Notes: generated by a model from the sequence alone, not told the origin. Shown: positions 8,939-19,215, counted from the stretch's first letter. The stretch: 64,000 nt of DNA from Corynebacterium phocae (GCF_008693075.1 NZ_VXKJ01000048.1:62001-126000), one strand, 5' to 3'. A program made the numbers and translations.

Positions 8939-9705
8939 AGCCCGAAGAACCTCCATGCACCTGTGGCCACGGCAACCGCCACCGGGATGGCCGCTACGGC
9001 CATGCCCCCAGCCAACGCCCAAAAGTCCACGGCATGCAACTTAGACTCCCGCGCCCAGGTGCGCTTGCCGCCGCCCGGCGGGGTGCGCCCAAAGCCGCGC
9101 GCCTCCATAGCGGTGGCCAGCTTGCCACCACGCCGAAGCGCAATAACCAACAAACCAAAGCTCATGGTCAGCATGTGCTTGAACCGCCCCACATCGGCTA
9201 TCCCACGGGCCCGGCGGGCCCGTGCCAAAGAGTCCCAGTCATCCTTGAAAAGAGTCAACATACGCACGCCCGCCACCGCGCCGATAACAAAGCGGGAGGG
9301 AAGGTGGAGTACCTGTGAGAGGGCATCGCCAAGTTCGGTGGGGTCAATATTGCGGGCCAGGATGAATACGGGGAGCGTAACCGCAAACACGCGCAACATA
9401 ACGGCTATAGCCAGCTGCACGGAGTTCTCACTAACCGTAACCAACCAGAACGTAAAGTACACCTCCCCACCTTCCCGGCCGTAGAGCAGCATAGAAATGC
9501 CAGACAGCGGAGCGATGAAGAACAACGGAAGCGCCATTTTCAACAAGCGCGGAATGGAAACCCCGCACAAAGGCGCGAGCACTAGGGAAAGTGCCACAGA
9601 CACCGCCGCTGATACCCAATCGATGGTCAGCAGCAGTGGCGTGGTGATGATGACCATCAACGCAATCCGGGTAACGGGATTAACCCCGCGCAGAAGGTTA
9701 GGCAT
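8935..9705 (-). CDS. ecfT: ECF transporter transmembrane subunit EcfT (YkoC-like)
   Basis: 256 residues with several hydrophobic segments in the N-terminal half (LMVIITTPLLLTIDWVSAAV; LALPLFFIAPLSG-like) and the two cytoplasmic A-R-G motifs that grip the ATPases: ARGIADVG and EARGFGRTPP. It is the energy-coupling membrane subunit that links vitamin-binding S components to the ATPase. Its start overlaps the stop of the ATPase gene by 8 bp and its stop overlaps the kinase start. With the YkoE genes upstream, the imported molecule is most likely hydroxymethylpyrimidine or thiamine. Confidence 0.9.
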   Translation of the reverse strand: MPNLLRGVNPVTRIALMVIITTPLLLTIDWVSAAVSVALSLVLAPLCGVSIPRLLKMALPLFFIAPLSGISMLLYGREGGEVYFTFWLVTVSENSVQLAIAVMLRVFAVTLPVFILARNIDPTELGDALSQVLHLPSRFVIGAVAGVRMLTLFKDDWDSLARARRARGIADVGRFKHMLTMSFGLLVIALRRGGKLATAMEARGFGRTPPGGGKRTWARESKLHAVDFWALAGGMAVAAIPVAVAVATGAWRFFGL

Positions 9706-11155
9706 GGTGGCCCCCTTCTGCAGTTATACCGGCGGCAAAGCCCGGGGTTTCCCCGGCCTTAACATGAATGCGGTGGTCGCCCAGCGCCGCAATAAACGCT
9801 GGATCGTGAGTGATAGAGGCAATAGTGGTACCGGTACTGGCGATATCGCGCAACATACGCACTAATTCGGCAAAGGTTGTAGGGTCCTGGCCAAACGTTG
9901 GTTCATCAAGCAACAGTACTTCAGGCGCGGCCACCAGGGCAGTGGCCACCGAAAGCCGGCGTTTTTCCCCGCCGGAGAGGGTAAACGGGTTCGCGTTAAC
10001 AAGGTGGGTCAGGCGCAGCCGCTCAAGCAGCTCCTCCACGCGGCGGTCCGTACTGGCGTCCTTCTTACCGCGGGCCATCACGCCCGGCCCAACGCGCATT
10101 TCTTCAGCCACCGTGCGCGCAACAAACTGGTGCTCCGGGTTCTGGAACACAAAACCAATCCGCCGGGCCAAGTCCGCAGACTTCCAATCATGCGGATCAC
10201 CCTTGATTCCTTGGCGTACGGCGTCGTGCAAACCGATCTCCCCGCCCCGTGCCGGCAAAAGCCCCGCCACGGTCATCAGCCAGGTGGTCTTTCCCGCACC
10301 GTTTTCACCGGTAATAACAGTGGAGTGCCCACGTGGGAGTTCGTAGCTGCGCGGCGGGCCAAAGCGGGTAAGCAATTCGCGGGAAAAGAGCGCCGGCTCC
10401 GCGCCAGCCACCGGCTGCGCCTCCGGCAGGCCCGTAATTTTCCGGGTCTCCACAACCTCAGCAAAGGAAGAATCAGCCACCAGCCGGCCATGTTCCACCA
10501 GCAACGCGCGGTCCAAGACACCTTCCCAGGCTTGGTACTGGTGCTCGACCACAATCAGGGTCACTCCCGTAGCTTCCGCCACACCAGCAACCGCCTTGAC
10601 GATGTCCTTTGCACCCTCCGGGTCCAAATTGGCCGTGGGCTCATCCAACAGGATAAGACCCGGGCGCATGGCCATGACACCAGCCAACGCCAACCGTTGC
10701 TTCTGGCCGCCAGAAAGGCGCTCTGTAGGGTGATCAAGTGGAACGTCTAGCCCCACCAAATCAAGAGCTTCTTCCACACGGGACCAGATTTCTTCCCGTT
10801 CAATGCCCAGGTTTTCACAACCAAAAGCCACGTCATCCCCCACACGGGCGGAAATGACCTGCGCGTCCGGGTCTTGGAGCAACAGCCCTACCGGAATGTT
10901 GTGACCGGGGGCTTCGCTGAAATTGCGGGAACGCAGCAGGATCTCACCTTCCTGGTGCCCTTCCTCAGACCCACCCAACACTCCAGCCAGGGCGGCCAAG
11001 AGTGTGGACTTTCCGGAACCGGAATCACCAGCTAGAAGCACCCGCTCCCCCGGCTCAATGTGGAAGGTCAAACCCTCCAACGCTCTGCGGGAGCGCCCCG
11101 CATGCGTCCACCCAAAGTTTTGGGCGGTAACGCCTACACCTATACCGGAAGCCAC
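9698..11155 (-). CDS. ECF transporter ATPase, two fused ABC domains (YkoD-like)
   Basis: 485 residues with two nucleotide-binding domains in one chain. Domain 1: Walker A GDSGSGKST near 44-52, signature LSGGQKQR, Walker B LILLDEPT. Domain 2 from about residue 260: Walker A GENGAGKTT, VFQNPEHQFV Q-loop, signature LSGGEKRR, Walker B VLLLDEPT. This is the fused EcfA/EcfA' organisation of YkoD rather than two separate genes. The GTG start overlaps the TAG of the upstream ykoE by one base, so the chain ykoE-ecfA-ecfT-kinase is a tightly coupled operon. Confidence 0.92.
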   Translation of the reverse strand: MASGIGVGVTAQNFGWTHAGRSRRALEGLTFHIEPGERVLLAGDSGSGKSTLLAALAGVLGGSEEGHQEGEILLRSRNFSEAPGHNIPVGLLLQDPDAQVISARVGDDVAFGCENLGIEREEIWSRVEEALDLVGLDVPLDHPTERLSGGQKQRLALAGVMAMRPGLILLDEPTANLDPEGAKDIVKAVAGVAEATGVTLIVVEHQYQAWEGVLDRALLVEHGRLVADSSFAEVVETRKITGLPEAQPVAGAEPALFSRELLTRFGPPRSYELPRGHSTVITGENGAGKTTWLMTVAGLLPARGGEIGLHDAVRQGIKGDPHDWKSADLARRIGFVFQNPEHQFVARTVAEEMRVGPGVMARGKKDASTDRRVEELLERLRLTHLVNANPFTLSGGEKRRLSVATALVAAPEVLLLDEPTFGQDPTTFAELVRMLRDIASTGTTIASITHDPAFIAALGDHRIHVKAGETPGFAAGITAEGGHHA

Positions 11156-11772
11156 TATGGAATACGGGCCTCACGGCCCACGGCGAAGCGGTCTAGCGCG
11201 CCGGTCCTAGCCAAAGCCTGGACCAGGAAGTGGCCCAACAGCCCCGCCAAAAGGGCGCCGGAAATAATCAAGCAAACCAGGTAGATGATAAGGAACTGCG
11301 GGTCCTTGGCCAAGTTGCCGGAGAGGAAAAGCTCCAGCACCCACGCGGCCACACCAGCGGCAGCGCCGGAGAGCATAGCCACAACGGCACCGAACTTACG
11401 GTAAAGGAAAATAGCCACAATGATCTCCACGCCCAGGCCCTGCGCCAGACCCGAGTACAAGGTTTCAATACCCCACTGGGAGCCCAACAAAGCAGACACC
11501 GTGGCGGCCAGGGCCTCCACGTAAAGAGCCGCACCCGGCTTGCGGATAACCAGCGCGCCCAGTACGCCGCCAATGAGCCAGATGCCCACCGCGATACCGC
11601 CCAGGCCCGGCGTCACCGAGTCCATCGCGGTGAACCAGGCATAGCCAACAGAGTTCCAGCCCACGAACAGCAGGCCGCAGGCTACCGCCAGAACAGTGGC
11701 GACGATGATATCCACCACGCGCCACTGCAAGTTCCGCTTGCCAGAGATATGATTTGCGCCCGAAGTGGTCAC
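11155..11772 (-). CDS. ykoE: ECF S component, YkoE family (thiamine precursor), copy 1
   Basis: 205 residues from the GTG at 11772, preceded by AAGGAAGGAA. Membrane S component with the YkoE-type opening NLQWRVVDIIVATVLAVACG, five to six hydrophobic segments and IRKPGAAL. It binds the vitamin or precursor, expected to be hydroxymethylpyrimidine/thiamine, and hands it to EcfT/EcfA. The frame stays open to 11817, but that region is the TPP riboswitch, so the GTG is the better start. Regulated by the TPP element ending 16 nt upstream. It is a close paralogue of the gene at 11951-12583. Confidence 0.9.
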   Translation of the reverse strand: MTTSGANHISGKRNLQWRVVDIIVATVLAVACGLLFVGWNSVGYAWFTAMDSVTPGLGGIAVGIWLIGGVLGALVIRKPGAALYVEALAATVSALLGSQWGIETLYSGLAQGLGVEIIVAIFLYRKFGAVVAMLSGAAAGVAAWVLELFLSGNLAKDPQFLIIYLVCLIISGALLAGLLGHFLVQALARTGALDRFAVGREARIP

Positions 11773-11787
11773 AAGTATTCCTTCCTT

Positions 11788-11870
11788 ATACGCCGGTATT
11801 ACCCGGATCAAGTTCAACGGTTTGCCAGAGTAAGTGGCATCTCAGCCGGGGCAAAGCCCCAGCACCCGTA
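11788..11870 (-). ncRNA. TPP riboswitch (THI element) 1
   Basis: Read on the minus strand it has the THI-box landmarks: GGGTGC, GGCTGAGATGCC, TTGAACTTGATC and CCGGGTAATACCGGCGTA. A short GGGGC-TTTG-GCCCC stem forms the variable arm. The closing helix ends next to the AAGGAAGGAA ribosome site of ykoE copy 1, leaving no room for a separate terminator, so control of translation start is more likely than termination. Confidence 0.93.
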
Positions 11871-11950
11871 TTGTTGTTTAGTTGTTCCCTGAAGTTTTTG
11901 CCCGCCTCCAAAATGCAAGGCCAGGCTTTCCCAGGTTAGCAAACCGCTGG

Positions 11951-12583
11951 CTACACGGCTGCGCGGGCCTCACGCCCCACAGCAAACCGGTCCAACGCCC
12001 CGGTCTTAGCCAAAGCTTTAGCTACCAAATGCGCACCCAGACCAGCAATAAGTGCTCCGGAAATCAACAGCGTCACCAGGTAGATGGCCAGGTATTCCGG
12101 CCCCTTAGCAAGGTTGCCGTAGAGCACCAGCTCCAAGATCCACGCGCCCACACCGGCCGCTGCACCCGCAAGCATGGCTACCTGCAGATTGAACTTCCGG
12201 TACAAGAAGATGGCAACCACGATCTCCACAGCCAGGCCCTGTGCAATCCCCGACCACACAGCAGCGAAACCCCATTGCGCGCCCAGCAGCGGCTCCACGA
12301 GCGCCGCCAGTACCTCACAATAGATTGCCGCACCTGGCTTGCGGATGATTAGCGCACCCAAGGTACCGCCGATGAACCAGGTACCGGTGGCCAAGCCACC
12401 CAATCCCGGCGTCAGCGCCTCTAAGGACAGTAACCAGGCATAGCCCACGGAGTTCCAGAACATGAAAAGCAACCCGGACGCCAGCGCCAGCACGGTGGCC
12501 ACGATGATATCTACCACCCGCCATTGCAGGTTACGTTTGGACGCGCCCCTAGGCGCAGTAGATGAATTAGCAGAAACGCTCAT
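11951..12583 (-). CDS. ykoE: ECF S component, YkoE family (thiamine precursor), copy 2
   Basis: 210 residues from the ATG at 12583, preceded by AAGGGAG at good spacing. Very similar to copy 1 over its whole length: NLQWRVVDIIVATVLALASG, PGLGGLATGTWFIGG, IRKPGAAI, VEIVVAIFLYRKF and a shared C-terminal ALAKTGALDRFAVGREAR. It has the hydrophobic helices of a membrane S component. It should share the single EcfT/EcfA module, and may differ from copy 1 in ligand (HMP, thiamine or another precursor). The next gene starts after a 178-bp gap containing the second gene's own riboswitch. Confidence 0.9.
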   Translation of the reverse strand: MSVSANSSTAPRGASKRNLQWRVVDIIVATVLALASGLLFMFWNSVGYAWLLSLEALTPGLGGLATGTWFIGGTLGALIIRKPGAAIYCEVLAALVEPLLGAQWGFAAVWSGIAQGLAVEIVVAIFLYRKFNLQVAMLAGAAAGVGAWILELVLYGNLAKGPEYLAIYLVTLLISGALIAGLGAHLVAKALAKTGALDRFAVGREARAAV

Positions 12584-12598
12584 TATTTTCTCCCTTAT

Positions 12599-12708
12599 TC
12601 GCCGGCATTACCCGGATCAGGTTCAACGGTTCACCACCCATGGAACGTCACTATTTCATTCCATACCATGTGGCATCTCAGCCGGGTTCAATCCCCAGCA
12701 CCCGCGAA
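12599..12708 (-). ncRNA. TPP riboswitch (THI element) 2, with an extended P3 arm
   Basis: Minus-strand landmarks: CGGGTGCTGGGG, CGGCTGAGATGCC, TTGAACCTGATCC and GGGTAATGCCGGCG. Compared with element 1 the arm after GAGATGCC carries an extra stem-loop (pairing GGAA with TTCC around a 13-nt loop), an accepted variable part of this family. It ends about 16 nt before the ATG of ykoE copy 2, adjacent to the AAGGGAG ribosome site. Confidence 0.93.
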
Positions 12709-12845
12709 GTATTTATATGTCTTTACTGGTGATTCCTAAAATCAGTCACCAGCGCCTAGTTAGCATAGACTAACCAAAACTTTTTTGCTAGTCCCCAGGT
12801 TCCCCTGCCACATCCCCAAAACCACAACCTGCCCTAAAACCAACA

Positions 12846-12889
12846 ACAGGGGTCTTCCCCCAACCCGTAGGTTGGGGAAAGACCCCTGT
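12846..12889. terminator. Terminator hairpin downstream of the TSP3-repeat surface protein
   Basis: ACAGGGGTC...CCCAACC (12846-12865) pairs with GGTTGGGG...GACCCCTGT (12870-12889) around a 4-nt loop, giving a ~20-bp stem with one mismatch. CTTTTCC follows on the plus strand and TTGTTGGTTTT on the minus strand, so it may act both ways, insulating the surface-protein gene from the ykoE operon. Confidence 0.75.
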
Positions 12890-12966
12890 CTTTTCCGCGT
12901 AGATACGAGGTTTTTAAATTCCCTCACGCTCTTTGCCCAAGAGGTTCCTCTGGGCGCAAGCAGCTA

Positions 12967-14694
12967 CTAGGACTGGAAGCGGTGGAAGATATCAGCAACT
13001 GGCCCAAAGACGCGGGTCCAGTCATTGCGGCCAGCACCGTGAACTCCAAATCCAGGCAGGATATTCAAAGAAGGCAGCAGTGCGGGAACAAAGTTAACCA
13101 GCAGACCAATCAAAGCGGCAGCAGCGGCACCGCCACCAAGCAGACCAATCAACCAGCCGTACTTCTCCAGAGTCTCGTTCTTATCCTCGCCCGACTTGGA
13201 TGAGCCGTTGTCTGACGTAGAGGACCCGGTGCCTGGCTTAGGGGCCTCATCATCAGTCGTCGTTGGTACAGGCTCGGCCTTGGCAGTAACGGTCACAGTT
13301 ACTGGCGTTGCACTGGCAGTTACGGTCTCGGTTGCCGTGACGGTGGTAGGAACCGGCTCAACGGGAGCAGCGGTGGCCGTGACGGTGGAAGTCTCAGTAG
13401 CCGTCACCGTGGATGGCTCCGCAGTAACCGTAGTCGTGGACAGGACAGTGCTTACCTCAGTCTCAGTCACCGGAGAAGCCTGAACCGTGCTGACGTTCGT
13501 GACGGTGGCTGGGTCAGGCTGAACGGTAGTGGTAACCGGGTCAGGCTGAACGGTAGTGGTAACAGGAGCAGGCTCAACCGTGGTGGTTTCCGTAGTGGTA
13601 ACTGGAGCAGGCTCAACCGTGGTGGTTTCCGTAGTGGTAACTGGGTCTGCCACAACCGTCGTGGTTTCTGTAGTGGTAACAGGAGCAGGCTCAACCGTGG
13701 TGGTCACTACCTCGGTGGTGGTAGTAGCTTCAGTCACCGTGGTCTCAACCGGAGTAGTAACGGTGGTGGTCGCGGTCGTTACAACTGGGTCACCAGAGTT
13801 ATTGGGGTTGGTCTTCTTTTCATTTGGTCCGACCTCAGGGTCGTCAATGGTTTTACCATTTTCATCAACAATAGTGTTGAGCTCTTCGCCGTCCTTCAGA
13901 CCATCGCCATCGCTGTCTGCTTCCAGAGGATTTGTGCTACCGGCTAGTGCCCCAGTGCTGTAGCTATCGGATTTGAAAGGGTTCTTCTCACCGGAAACTT
14001 CGTCATAATCGTTGACACCGTCTGAATCAGTATCGACATTTTTCGAATCCGTGAAGAATTCATAGATTTCGTTTGCATCGGGGAGCCCATCCTTGTCATA
14101 GTCCGGGACACCAACAGTAAGCCCCATAGCTTCCTTCACTACGTCCGCAATACCGGCGCCGTCCGAATCTTCGGTGGCGGTATTAGGGTCAGTTTGAAGC
14201 TCATATGGGAGATCTAGAAACTGGGTTTTGCTATTTTCATCCACAAATGTACCGAGTTCGCGCCCATCGCTTATCCCATCACCATCGGTATCCGGGTTAA
14301 TAGGGTTCGTCGTCCCTCGAAGAACTTCGTCCTCACCATTATCACCCTCGATGACGAAGAACCCCGTTTCAAAACTGTGGTAGCCGAAGTTGCCCCACAC
14401 CTCATCGTAGTCACTGATGCCATCGCTATCCGTATCAGGATCGGTGACACTAGTCCCAAAGCGTTCTTCCAGGTCATCCCGGAGACAGTCGTTATCCTGG
14501 TCTGGAACTTTGTTCGCATCCTCTTCGGAGAGGTAGGCACCATCATCAGCATAGTAGTGACATCCGTTGTCGGCGTTTGGAGCCAGCTCTTCCTCAGCTC
14601 CGGCCGGGACGGTTGCACCGGCAGTTGCCAGCGCAATGAGGGTTGCCGTGGAAATGGCAACCTTCCTCGTACGGAAATTTGCTTTATTTAACAT
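12967..14694 (-). CDS. Secreted surface protein with TSP3 calcium-binding repeats and Thr-rich stalk
   Basis: 575 residues. Sec signal peptide 1-33 (ends PAGA), then a head with a probable Cys45-Cys70 disulfide and repeated thrombospondin type 3 acidic motifs: DTDSDGISD, DTDGDGISDG, DYDKDGLPD, DTDSDGVND and DSDGDGLKDG, each a likely calcium site. Residues ~300-480 are a low-complexity Thr/Val/Pro/Glu stalk with a 14-residue repeat such as TTTVEPAPV-TTTET. A hydrophobic helix near 512-540 precedes a short tail; there is no LPxTG motif, so anchoring is probably by that helix. GAAAGGAA precedes the ATG. Likely adhesin-like or cell-envelope role; function unproven. Confidence 0.8.
   Translation of the reverse strand: MLNKANFRTRKVAISTATLIALATAGATVPAGAEEELAPNADNGCHYYADDGAYLSEEDANKVPDQDNDCLRDDLEERFGTSVTDPDTDSDGISDYDEVWGNFGYHSFETGFFVIEGDNGEDEVLRGTTNPINPDTDGDGISDGRELGTFVDENSKTQFLDLPYELQTDPNTATEDSDGAGIADVVKEAMGLTVGVPDYDKDGLPDANEIYEFFTDSKNVDTDSDGVNDYDEVSGEKNPFKSDSYSTGALAGSTNPLEADSDGDGLKDGEELNTIVDENGKTIDDPEVGPNEKKTNPNNSGDPVVTTATTTVTTPVETTVTEATTTTEVVTTTVEPAPVTTTETTTVVADPVTTTETTTVEPAPVTTTETTTVEPAPVTTTVQPDPVTTTVQPDPATVTNVSTVQASPVTETEVSTVLSTTTVTAEPSTVTATETSTVTATAAPVEPVPTTVTATETVTASATPVTVTVTAKAEPVPTTTDDEAPKPGTGSSTSDNGSSKSGEDKNETLEKYGWLIGLLGGGAAAAALIGLLVNFVPALLPSLNILPGFGVHGAGRNDWTRVFGPVADIFHRFQS
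13530..13700 (-). repeat. 42-bp tandem repeats encoding the Thr/Pro/Val stalk
   Basis: Near-perfect 42-bp units in-frame within the surface-protein gene, recognisable on the plus strand by recurring GGAGCAGGCTCAACCGTGG and TTTCCGTAGTGGTAAC. Each encodes about 14 residues. Copy number is likely to vary between strains by slippage. Confidence 0.8.
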
Positions 14695-15144
14695 TAAATT
14701 CCTTTCTCAGCAACCAAACGGACTTCCCCCACATTTAGATTTACTAGGTCAAAGAAAATCAAAGCGGACAATCAATCTAACGTCCAAGGGTGGGAATAAT
14801 ACGAGACTGCCTAAAGTTTGCTATTTACCTGGTGAATCGTTCTGAGTTTAGCAGGCTCAAAGTATGCGTCCAACCCAATAAGGACTGACTAAAATTCTTA
14901 CCCGACTTTAACGGTTTAGGCATTAGTAACATTTTCATAAACTTTCCAAAAGCCCTGCCCACCATAACCTGCAGCCGGAGATACAGCTTGACATAAGCAA
15001 TCTTTCCTACACTTATTTTGAATATAAAAGCCTTTCGGCTTCATTGCCGGTATGCCGTTTCCTGTCCGTTTTCTCCCCACGAGCCTGGGAGCCTTCCACC
15101 TATCTGGATAGCTACTGTGGGTGTGGTGTCTATGAGCACGGCTA
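14695..15144. other. AT-rich intergenic region upstream of the surface-protein gene
   Basis: About 450 bp between the surface protein start and the rpoC terminator region. It is visibly AT-richer than flanking genes. I see the surface-protein ribosome site at its left end but no convincing gene, RNA or repeat. Confidence 0.6.
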
Positions 15145-15181
15145 AGCCCCGGCACCTCCTGGAAAAGGAAGTACCGGGGCT
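15145..15181 (-). terminator. Candidate terminator after rpoC
   Basis: AGCCCCGG (15145-15152) and CCGGGGCT (15174-15181) form a GC-rich stem around a loop that can itself pair CTCCT with AGGAA-like bases. It sits 23 nt past the rpoC stop. The following minus-strand sequence is only weakly T-rich. Confidence 0.6.
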
Positions 15182-15204
15182 AAGCGGACTGGCAGTGACT
15201 GAAC

Positions 15205-18200
15205 CTAGAAGGAGAAGTCCTCGTCCAAAGGCACGGAGGCGCCGGTGAACTCACCAAAGCCATCATCACCGTAGATGGAATCACCGTAGGTGGGGATGGA
15301 GTACGCAGCATTCCGAGCGGCCTCAGTTGGCTTGACGGAGATGTTGCGGTAACGGGAGATACCGGTACCAGCTGGAATCAGCTTACCGATAATCACGTTC
15401 TCCTTCAGACCGATGAGCTGATCGGAGCGCTTATTGATAGCGGCGTCGGTAAGAACGCGGGTGGTCTCCTGGAAGGAGGCGGCGGACAGCCACGACTCCG
15501 TAGCCAAGGAAGCCTTGGTAATACCCATGATCTCCGAGCGCAGCTGAGCTGGCTCGCCCTTTTCCGCAACCTGCTTAGCGTTAACCTGCTTGGCCTCAGA
15601 AAGGTCAACCAAGGTGCCCGGCAAGAAATCGGTAGAACCGGCCTCAATGACGGTACCGCGACGCAGCATCTGGCGAATGATGATCTCAATGTGCTTATCG
15701 TGGATAGCCACGCCCTGTGCACGGTAGACGGCCTGAACCTCATCAATAAGGTGCTTTTCCACGCCACGACGGCCCAGAACTTCCAGAACATCGTGCGGGT
15801 CAGCAGCACCACGCATGAGACGCTCGCCGGTGGTGACGTGGTCACCATCACGCAAGGAACGCTCAATCATGGCATCCGGATTGGACTCCATTGGGCGGCG
15901 AACCTGGGCCAGGCCCTGGCGCTTAGACAGCTTCTCATACTCGATGTTGTCAGAGCCATCATCAGGAGTGATGGTCAGGGTCCAGAAGTTACCCTCATCA
16001 GACAGGGAGATGGTGCCGTCAACGGAAGCAATCGGTGCACGGTTCTTCGGGTTACGAGCCTCAAAGAGTTCCTGCACACGCGGAAGGCCGCCGGTAATGT
16101 CGCCACCAACACCACCCTGGTGGAACGTACGCATGGTCAGCTGGGTACCCGGCTCACCAATGGACTGTGCTGCCACAATGCCCACTGCCTCACCGATGTC
16201 AACCAGCTGGCCGGAAGCCATGGACTTGCCATAGCACTTAGCACACACGCCGGCTGGGGTCTGGCAGGTCAGCACGGAGCGAACCTTGACCTCAGCGAGC
16301 CCAGCATCAAGCAGTTTCTGGGTATTGTCTTCAGTCAGGTCATCGCCCGCACTAAGGACAACGTTTCCATCAACATCCTTGGTGTCGGATGCAACGACAC
16401 GGCCAGAAGCGGTGGTCTCCCACAGTTCGTGCTGAACCAGGTTGCCCTTCCCACCTTCGGTGCCGGACTTAGCCTGACCGATGTGGATAAGTACACCTTG
16501 GCGGGTGTTGCAATCCTCTTCGCGGACAATAACGTCCTGGGCCACGTCCACCAAACGGCGGGTGAGGTAACCGGAGTCAGCGGTACGCAAAGCGGTATCG
16601 GCCAGACCCTTACGGGAGCCGTGCGAGTTGTTGAAGTACTCCAGAACGGACAAGCCCTCACGGAAGGAGGTCTTAATAGGACGGGTGATGTACTCGCCGT
16701 GCGAGTTCACAACCATGCCCTTCATGCCGGCCAGGGTCCAGATCTGACGCATGTTACCGGCAGCACCGGACTTCACGATCATCGGAATCGGGTTGTCGTC
16801 CGGGTACAGGTCCTCAACGGCCTTACCCACGGTGTCCGTGGCGTCCTTCCACAGCTCAACCAGGCGGTCGTAACGCTCACGCTCAGTAAGCGCACCCTGC
16901 TCCCAGAACTTACGCTCAATGCGGGTGGCTTCCTTCTCGTAGGACTCCAGAACTTCTTCCTTGTTGGGAAGAACCAGCACGTCGTCCATAGAGATGGTCA
17001 CACCGGAGCGGGTTGCCCAGTAGAAACCGGCATCCTTCATCTTGTCCAGAACCTGAGCCACAGTAATCATCGGGTACTTGATGGCTAGGTCATTAATGAC
17101 ATCACCAAGCAGCACCGCGTTGGACTTGCCACCCTTGCGGAGCATGACGCCCTCAAGGTATGGGTAGTTCCACGGCAGCAAGTCGTTGAACATGATACGG
17201 CCCAAGGTGGTGTCAGCCAGCCAAGGCTGACCCTTCTGCCAACCGTCGGGGAACTGCTCAGCCTCAATCTCAGCCGGTGGGCGCAGGTGAGAGATACGCA
17301 CCTTGATGGGGGCCTGCAGACCAACCATGCCGCGGTCCCAAGCCATGATGGCCTCAGCGTAGGAAGAGAACACACCAGTGGCTGGCTTGTCCTCGGTCGC
17401 TGGGGTGTAGCGGCCATTGCCACCAATCTCATCAGGTCCCTTGTCCATGGTCAGGTAGTAAAGACCAGTAACCATGTCCAGACGCGGCATAGCCAAAGGC
17501 TTACCGGACGCAGGCGACAAAATGTTGTTGGAAGCAAGCATGAGCACGCGTGCCTCAGCCTGAGCTTCTGCGGACAGCGGCAGGTGAACTGCCATCTGGT
17601 CGCCGTCGAAGTCAGCGTTGAAAGCCTCACAAGCTAGCGGGTGCAGCTGGATAGCCTTACCCTCCACCAGCTTGGGCTCGAAGGCCTGGATACCAAGGCG
17701 GTGCAGCGTAGGTGCGCGGTTAAGCAGCACTGGGTGCTCCGAAATGGCTTCTTCCAAAACGTCCCAGACCTCTGGGCGCTGGCGTTCCACCATGCGCTTG
17801 GCGGACTTGATGTTTTGGGCGTAGTCATTTTCCACCAGACGCTTCATAACGAAGGGCTTAAACAGCTCCAGCGCCATGAGCTTAGGCAGACCACACTCGT
17901 GCAGTTTGAGCTGCGGGCCGACGATAATAACCGAACGGCCGGAGTAGTCAACGCGCTTACCCAGCAAGTTCTGACGGAAACGGCCCTGCTTGCCCTTGAG
18001 CAAGTCAGACAGAGACTTCAGCGGACGTGAGCCTGGCCCGGTAACCGGGCGGCCACGGCGGCCGTTGTCAAAGAGGGCATCGACAGATTCCTGCAGCATG
18101 CGCTTTTCGTTGTTGACGATGATCTCTGGGGCGCCCAGATCAATCATGCGCTTCAAACGGTTGTTACGGTTGATCACACGACGGTAGAGGTCATTCAGGT

Positions 18201-19215
18201 CGGAGGTGGCAAAGCGGCCACCGTCCAGCTGCACCATGGGGCGCAGCTCCGGCGGGATGACCGGAATAGCGTCCAAGACCATACCCGCTGGGTCGTTGCC
18301 GGAACGCAAGAACGCAGCAACAACCTTTAGGCGCTTGAGCGCACGGACCTTCTTCTGGCCCTTACCGCTGTTGATGATTTCCTTGAGAATCTCTGCTTCA
18401 GCTTCAAGGTCAAAGTTCCGGATGAGCGTCTGGATAGCCTCTGCACCCATGCCGCCCTGGAAGTAGTCCTCGTAGCGGTCAACTAGCTCCTCGTAGATGT
18501 TTTCATCAATGATCATCTGCTTCGGAGTCAGCTTCAGGAAGGTGCTCCAGATTTCATCCAGGCGGGCGATCTCGCGCTCGCCGCGCTCACGGATGTGCTG
18601 CATCTCCTTATCAGCGGCGTTTTGAACCTTGCGGCGGGCGTCAGCCTTAGCACCGGCAGCCTCTAGCTCAGCTAGATCCTGCTCCAGCTTGGCGGCGCGC
18701 TCCGCGATGTCCGAGTTAACGTCATCCTCAACGTCCTTCTTTTCCAGCAGCATTTCTGCTTCCAGAGTGGACTGGTCATTGTGGCGCGCCTCCTCATCAA
18801 CGTGCGTGATGATGTTGGCAGCAAAGTAGATGATGCGCTCGAGGTCTTTTGGAGCCAGGTCCAAAAGGTAACCCAAACGGGAAGGAACACCCTTGAAGTA
18901 CCAGATGTGGGTAACGGGCGCGGCCAGCTCAATGTGGCCCATGCGCTCGCGGCGAACCTTAGACTTGGTCACCTCAACGCCACAGCGCTCACAGATGATG
19001 CCCTTGTAACGAACGCGCTTGTACTTGCCACACTGGCACTCCCAGTCACGGGTAGGGCCAAAGATGCGCTCGCAGAACAGGCCGTCCTTCTCAGGCTTCA
19101 AAGTACGGTAGTTGATGGTTTCCGGCTTTTTAACCTCACCCTTGGACCAACGACGGATGTCTTCAGCGGTAGCGAGGCCGATGCGGAGCTCGTCGAAGAG
19201 ATTTACGTCAAACAC
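15205..19215 (-). CDS. rpoC: DNA-directed RNA polymerase subunit beta prime
   Basis: 1336 residues from the GTG at 19215; AAAGGGAGA lies just upstream, and the open frame's earlier ATGs contain that ribosome site, so they are rejected. N-terminus [23 protein letters not shown] is typical of actinobacteria. Zinc site C-x-C-x12-C-x2-C is seen in ECQCGKYK...[10 protein letters not shown]; the catalytic magnesium loop NADFDGDQM is present near residue 540; a second zinc site is near CNTRQG...[13 protein letters not shown]. Second gene of the rpoBC operon, 121 bp after rpoB. Confidence 0.98.
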   Translation of the reverse strand: MFDVNLFDELRIGLATAEDIRRWSKGEVKKPETINYRTLKPEKDGLFCERIFGPTRDWECQCGKYKRVRYKGIICERCGVEVTKSKVRRERMGHIELAAPVTHIWYFKGVPSRLGYLLDLAPKDLERIIYFAANIITHVDEEARHNDQSTLEAEMLLEKKDVEDDVNSDIAERAAKLEQDLAELEAAGAKADARRKVQNAADKEMQHIRERGEREIARLDEIWSTFLKLTPKQMIIDENIYEELVDRYEDYFQGGMGAEAIQTLIRNFDLEAEAEILKEIINSGKGQKKVRALKRLKVVAAFLRSGNDPAGMVLDAIPVIPPELRPMVQLDGGRFATSDLNDLYRRVINRNNRLKRMIDLGAPEIIVNNEKRMLQESVDALFDNGRRGRPVTGPGSRPLKSLSDLLKGKQGRFRQNLLGKRVDYSGRSVIIVGPQLKLHECGLPKLMALELFKPFVMKRLVENDYAQNIKSAKRMVERQRPEVWDVLEEAISEHPVLLNRAPTLHRLGIQAFEPKLVEGKAIQLHPLACEAFNADFDGDQMAVHLPLSAEAQAEARVLMLASNNILSPASGKPLAMPRLDMVTGLYYLTMDKGPDEIGGNGRYTPATEDKPATGVFSSYAEAIMAWDRGMVGLQAPIKVRISHLRPPAEIEAEQFPDGWQKGQPWLADTTLGRIMFNDLLPWNYPYLEGVMLRKGGKSNAVLLGDVINDLAIKYPMITVAQVLDKMKDAGFYWATRSGVTISMDDVLVLPNKEEVLESYEKEATRIERKFWEQGALTERERYDRLVELWKDATDTVGKAVEDLYPDDNPIPMIVKSGAAGNMRQIWTLAGMKGMVVNSHGEYITRPIKTSFREGLSVLEYFNNSHGSRKGLADTALRTADSGYLTRRLVDVAQDVIVREEDCNTRQGVLIHIGQAKSGTEGGKGNLVQHELWETTASGRVVASDTKDVDGNVVLSAGDDLTEDNTQKLLDAGLAEVKVRSVLTCQTPAGVCAKCYGKSMASGQLVDIGEAVGIVAAQSIGEPGTQLTMRTFHQGGVGGDITGGLPRVQELFEARNPKNRAPIASVDGTISLSDEGNFWTLTITPDDGSDNIEYEKLSKRQGLAQVRRPMESNPDAMIERSLRDGDHVTTGERLMRGAADPHDVLEVLGRRGVEKHLIDEVQAVYRAQGVAIHDKHIEIIIRQMLRRGTVIEAGSTDFLPGTLVDLSEAKQVNAKQVAEKGEPAQLRSEIMGITKASLATESWLSAASFQETTRVLTDAAINKRSDQLIGLKENVIIGKLIPAGTGISRYRNISVKPTEAARNAAYSIPTYGDSIYGDDGFGEFTGASVPLDEDFSF

